The notes under the pieces are model-generated. The model worked only from the letters and a program-made list of their open reading frames with translations. It was not told the origin of the DNA and did not search any database. A DNA stretch of 25,690 nt from Halanaerobium sp041694515 (lineage in GTDB: Bacteria > Bacillota > Halanaerobiia > Halanaerobiales > Halanaerobiaceae). The stretch's first letter is position 1. Each line of letters opens with the position of its first letter. The translations under genes and the position numbers were made by a program. The stretch is taken from NCBI GenBank assembly GCA_041694515.1, contig JASMSZ010000098.1, positions 1 to 25,690 on the forward strand, in the 5' to 3' direction. Positions 22,823 through 25,690 of the stretch are shown here, piece by piece.

Positions 22823-22847
22823 TTTTAAAATAATATTTGGTTTTTGC

Positions 22848-22876
22848 TTGACTTGGTTTGATGCTTCTGATAAAAT
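22848..22876 (+). promoter_or_regulatory. Promoter of the pyrR-uraA-pyrB unit
   Basis: TTGACT (22848-22853), a 17-base spacer and TAAAAT (22871-22876), with an extended -10 TGA at 22868-22870. It ends 20 bases before the second PyrR hairpin. Confidence 0.7.
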
Positions 22877-22895
22877 TATTTCAAATAAATAATGA

Positions 22896-22981
22896 TTCTT
22901 TAAATTAGTCCAGAGAGGCTAGTAAGGGAAAATATAAATTTTAGCAGCCTTCTTACTATGCCGTGAGAAGGTTATTTTTTT
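22896..22981 (+). promoter_or_regulatory. PyrR-dependent attenuator before pyrR
   Basis: The hairpin TTCTTT (22896-22901) with AAGGGAA has inner TAG/CTA and the loop GTCCAGAGAGGC. The terminator CCTTCTTAC (22948-22956) pairs with GTGAGAAGG (22963-22971), then TTATTTTTTTT. TAGTAAG after the PyrR loop is complementary to the terminator's 5' side, giving the antiterminator. PyrR thus controls its own synthesis. Confidence 0.92.
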
Positions 22982-23019
22982 TGCCGCTAGAAATATTCTC
23001 CCCTAAAGGAGGTAATTTT

Positions 23020-23574
23020 TTGGATAAATCAGAAATGAAGATCAAAAAAGAACTGATCGATTCTGCAGCAATGGGGCGGGCAATTACAAGAATTGCTCAT
23101 GAGATTCTGGAAAAAAACAAAGGAACTGATGATCTGGTTTTAATTGGTATTAGAACCAGAGGGGTTCCACTTGCCGAAAGACTGGCAGCTAAGGTTGAAG
23201 AAATTGAGGGAATCAAGTTACCAACTGGTATTCTTGATATTACCCTTTATCGGGATGATCTTTCAACAGTTGCCCAGCAGCCGATTGTTCATCGGACAGA
23301 AATACCTTTTGATATCACAGGCAAAAAAGTTGTTCTTGTAGATGATGTGCTTTATACAGGTCGAACTGTTAGGGCAGCACTCGATGCACTAATTGATTTA
23401 GGGCGTCCTTTACAGATTCAGCTGGCAATAATGATTGATAGAGGTCATAGAGAACTGCCAATCAGAGCAGATTTTGTTGGCAAAAATTTACCAACTTCTA
23501 AAACAGAGGTTGTAGATGTTAATCTTAAAGAAATTGACGGAAAAGATGCAGTTTTACTGCTGGAAAAAACTTAA
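23020..23574 (+). CDS. pyrR: PyrR, pyrimidine operon RNA-binding attenuator / uracil phosphoribosyltransferase
   Basis: 184 residues. It binds UMP and then the pyr leader hairpins, ending transcription; many members also make UMP from uracil and PRPP. The PRPP loop is VDDVLYTGRT from residue 107, with the two acidic residues D108 and D109. Other strong matches to Bacillus PyrR are ITLYRDDLS, a basic RNA-binding region near residue 30 (RAITRIAHEI), and DRGHRELPIRADFVGKNLPT. The frame can be read from a GTG at 22963, but that lies in the terminator stem. TTG at 23020, 6 bases after AAAGGAGGT, is the real start. An in-frame ATG at 23035 is less well placed. Three binding hairpins for the protein lie in this window. 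Confidence 0.96.
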   Translation: MDKSEMKIKKELIDSAAMGRAITRIAHEILEKNKGTDDLVLIGIRTRGVPLAERLAAKVEEIEGIKLPTGILDITLYRDDLSTVAQQPIVHRTEIPFDITGKKVVLVDDVLYTGRTVRAALDALIDLGRPLQIQLAIMIDRGHRELPIRADFVGKNLPTSKTEVVDVNLKEIDGKDAVLLLEKT

Positions 23575-23596
23575 GTTTAAATAATTTAATAAAAGA

Positions 23597-23723
23597 TCCT
23601 TTAAATTGGTCCAGAGAGGCCGGTAAGGAAGTTACTTAGTAGAACTCTACTACTGTCAGTTAAGGTAGAGAATGCAAAATGAGTCTAAACTCCTTATCAG
23701 TCCGCTGGTAGGGAGTTTTTTTT
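23597..23723 (+). promoter_or_regulatory. PyrR-dependent attenuator before uraA
   Basis: The hairpin TCCTT (23597-23601) with AAGGA (23625-23629) has the loop GTCCAGAGAGGC. The terminator has a 14-pair stem: AAACTCCTTATCAG (23687-23700), TCCG, CTGGTAGGGAGTTT (23705-23718), then T's to 23723. It is the strongest of the three. Its placement between pyrR and the permease matches the Bacillus operon. Confidence 0.93.
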
Positions 23724-23807
23724 AATGTTTATTTAAAATTAACTGTTTAAAAAGAGGGGATTTGACAAAAGTTTTTCAATAATTTTATAACATCCAGGAG
23801 GTATAAA

Positions 23808-25106
23808 ATGAAAATTTTAAAACAAAGTAAAGAAAATTTAGCTCAGCTTAAAGAAGATGGGATTACAAGGAATCGACTATTTATACTGGCTCTACAGCAC
23901 ATGTTTGCGATGTTTGGCTCAACAGTACTGGTACCAGCACTGACGGGCTTAAATCCGGCAGTGGCACTTTTTACATCTGGACTGGGAACCCTGATTTTCC
24001 ACTTAATTACTGGGGGAAAAGTACCTGCCTATCTCGGTTCTTCTTTCGCTTTTATCGCTCCAATCATAGCGGCTCAAAATCAGTTTGGTCGAGATGGGGC
24101 GATGCTTGGAATTATCACAGTTGGTCTTGTTTATGCCCTGATGTCAGTAGTAATTAGAATGCTGGGCACAGAATTTTTCCGCAAGCTGCTGCCGCCGGTA
24201 GTAATTGGCCCGGTAATCATTACAATTGGATTGGGACTGGCTCCAACAGCAAAAGATATGGCTTCAGAACATTTATTGGTAGCCTTTGTTACTCTGGCAA
24301 TCGCAGTCGGAGTCAGTGTATTTGCTAAGGGAATTATTAAAGTAATTCCAATCTTACTCGGAATCATCGGTGGTTATACTTTTGCCGCTTTTTTAGGACT
24401 TGTGGATTTTGCTCCAGTAATGGAAGCTTCCTGGTTTGCTCTACCTAAGTTTGCCTTGCCAACAGTAAGTGGTAACTTAAGAGCGATTACACTTGTGGCA
24501 CCGATTGCCTTAGTGACTATGGTTGAACACCTAGGTGATGTTGTGGCAATCAGCTCCACTGTTAAAAAAGACTTTATAGAAGAGCCCGGTTTACACAGAA
24601 CCCTCCTGGGTGACGGAATTGCAACTTTAGTTGCCGGACTTTTTGGTGGACCACCAAACACAACTTATGGAGAAAATGTAGGTGTTTTAGCTCTGACAAA
24701 AGTATATAACCCCGTGATTATTCAGCTGACAGCAGTAATAGTAATCTTAAGTTCTTTTGTTCAGAAGGTGGGAATTTTAATTCAGACTATCCCAACTGCA
24801 GTAATGGGAGGAATAGTTTTCTTACTCTTTGGTATGATAGCCTCTATTGGACTTAGAACCTTAGTTGAAAACAATGTAGATTTATCTAAAAATAGAAATT
24901 TAGTTATTGTCTCAGTCACTCTGGTAGTTGGAATTTCAAATCTGACTCTAAGCTTTGCCGGACTGGAATTTGGAGGAATGGGACTGGCAGCGATAGTCGG
25001 AATAGTAATGAATTTAATCTTACCAGCAGTGGAAAAAGATGATGAAGTAGAAGACCTTGACGAAGATTTGAATTTAGAGCCAGAATTGAGATATGAAGCT
25101 AACTAA
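23808..25106 (+). CDS. uraA: Uracil permease, NCS2 family
   Basis: 432 residues with about 14 membrane segments. It imports uracil with protons; the Bacillus counterpart is called pyrP. The signature QHMFAMFGSTVLVPALTG lies near residues 29-46, where Gln and His mark the NCS2 family. VEHLGDVVAIS near residue 240 and PPNTTYGENVGVLALTKVYN near residue 281 carry the Glu residues that hold the uracil ring. The C-terminus is an acidic cytosolic tail. CAGGAGGT precedes the start by 5 bases. Expression depends on passing the attenuator at 23597-23723. The gap to pyrB is only 21 bases and holds just a ribosome-binding site, so, unlike Bacillus, there is no attenuator between permease and pyrB. Confidence 0.96.
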   Translation: MKILKQSKENLAQLKEDGITRNRLFILALQHMFAMFGSTVLVPALTGLNPAVALFTSGLGTLIFHLITGGKVPAYLGSSFAFIAPIIAAQNQFGRDGAMLGIITVGLVYALMSVVIRMLGTEFFRKLLPPVVIGPVIITIGLGLAPTAKDMASEHLLVAFVTLAIAVGVSVFAKGIIKVIPILLGIIGGYTFAAFLGLVDFAPVMEASWFALPKFALPTVSGNLRAITLVAPIALVTMVEHLGDVVAISSTVKKDFIEEPGLHRTLLGDGIATLVAGLFGGPPNTTYGENVGVLALTKVYNPVIIQLTAVIVILSSFVQKVGILIQTIPTAVMGGIVFLLFGMIASIGLRTLVENNVDLSKNRNLVIVSVTLVVGISNLTLSFAGLEFGGMGLAAIVGIVMNLILPAVEKDDEVEDLDEDLNLEPELRYEAN

Positions 25107-25127
25107 ATTCGGGCAGGAGGGAATTAG

Positions 25128-25690
25128 ATGAGTTTAAAAAGAAAAGATTTTTTGGGGCTCTATAACGTATCAAAGGAAGAAATCAATGAAATTCTTGATA
25201 CAGCAGTAGCCATGAAAGATATTTTGACCAGAACAGTTAAAAAAGTTCCAACACTGCGTGGGAAAACAGTAATCAATTTATTTTACGAACCTTCAACCAG
25301 AACTAAGTTTTCCTTTAATCTGGCAGCAAAAAGATTAAGTGCAGATGTAATGAGTATCTCCAAATCTTCCAGCAGTATTGCCAAAGGAGAAAGTCTGCTC
25401 GATACCGCAAAAACTATGGAGGTCATGGGAGCTGATGTGGTAGTTATCAGACACAGTGCTCCTGGAGCAGCTAAATTTCTGGCAGAAAATATTTCAGCAA
25501 GTGTACTTAATGCAGGAGATGGAGCTCATGCTCATCCAACTCAGGCACTCCTTGATATTTACAGTATCAAAGAAAAATTGGGACAGATAGCAGGTCTTAA
25601 AGTTTTAATTGTAGGAGATATTGCTCACAGTCGGGTAGCCCGCTCAAATATTTGGGGCTTAAATAAGCTGGGAGCAGAAGTTGCAGTTGC
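25128..25690 (+). CDS. pyrB: Aspartate carbamoyltransferase catalytic subunit (3' end outside window)
   Basis: About 187 N-terminal residues are present and the gene runs off the window. It joins carbamoyl phosphate to aspartate, the first committed step of pyrimidine synthesis. It carries the carbamoyl-phosphate loop FYEPSTRT (52-59), IRHS (107-110) and HPTQALLD (136-143), which are hallmarks of the transcarbamoylases. A KGESLLDTAKTM stretch is typical of the aspartate enzyme rather than ornithine carbamoyltransferase. The start is supported by GCAGGAGGG just upstream. It is the last visible gene of the pyrR-uraA-pyrB unit and should continue with pyrC or other pyr genes beyond the window. 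Confidence 0.95.
   Translation, partial: MSLKRKDFLGLYNVSKEEINEILDTAVAMKDILTRTVKKVPTLRGKTVINLFYEPSTRTKFSFNLAAKRLSADVMSISKSSSSIAKGESLLDTAKTMEVMGADVVVIRHSAPGAAKFLAENISASVLNAGDGAHAHPTQALLDIYSIKEKLGQIAGLKVLIVGDIAHSRVARSNIWGLNKLGAEVAV

Noticed and set aside
22963..23019. Upstream extension of pyrR from a GTG
   Set aside because: The GTG lies in the terminator stem and has no ribosome-binding site; TTG at 23020 follows a perfect AAAGGAGGT.
23762..23790. Promoter-like TTGACA with TTATAA just before uraA
   Set aside because: Transcription would start inside the Shine-Dalgarno site, leaving almost no leader. It would also bypass the attenuator, so it is probably chance.

Overview
The window is AT-rich bacterial DNA with strong Shine-Dalgarno sites, Gram-positive-style sigma-A promoters and PyrR attenuators. 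It looks like a fermentative, anaerobic, low-GC Firmicutes-type organism. The bifurcating-type [FeFe]-hydrogenase locus and acid-rich proteins fit the Halanaerobiales, but that placement is an inference from gene content and not a database match.

Layout. Positions 1-810 hold the C-terminal end of a chemoreceptor. A cold-shock protein, a DegV-family lipid-binding protein and tRNA-Thr(CGT) follow. On the minus strand, 2280-2999 encodes an unidentified membrane protein. A cyclic-di-GMP-I riboswitch (about 3197-3278) then leads fapA (DUF342) and a small HD-GYP-domain protein. Next are molybdate transporter genes modA and modB, without modC, behind a ModE-like operator. A secreted GH13 amylase/neopullulanase-type enzyme follows, behind a LacI-family-type operator. 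A class V aminotransferase ends exactly where a fluoride riboswitch begins, and that riboswitch has its own terminator and leads a cation:proton antiporter.

Positions 12801-18096 form a tightly coupled three-gene [FeFe]-hydrogenase operon: a NuoE/HydC-like subunit, a large NuoF/HydB-GltD fusion and HydA. The fusion adds a second flavin/NAD(P)H module to the usual HydB. The complex may therefore link H2, ferredoxin, NADH and NADPH, which is an inference.

The last part is a pyrimidine gene cluster: carA-carB, then pyrR-uraA-pyrB, with pyrB running off the window. Three PyrR attenuators precede carA, pyrR and uraA. Their binding hairpins have the same loop and covarying stems.

The regulatory DNA is the richest part of the window: two riboswitch classes, three protein-dependent attenuators, two palindromic operators of recognisable type, a Rex-like dyad before the hydrogenase genes, and two long palindromes sharing a GTACC-R-GGTAC core. 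The most unusual candidates are the HydB-GltD fusion with a TSCSPGW hydrogenase, the c-di-GMP riboswitch controlling an HD-GYP protein that lacks a metal ligand, the fluoride-controlled antiporter and the GTACC palindrome family. No CRISPR array, prophage, transposase or rRNA was seen.
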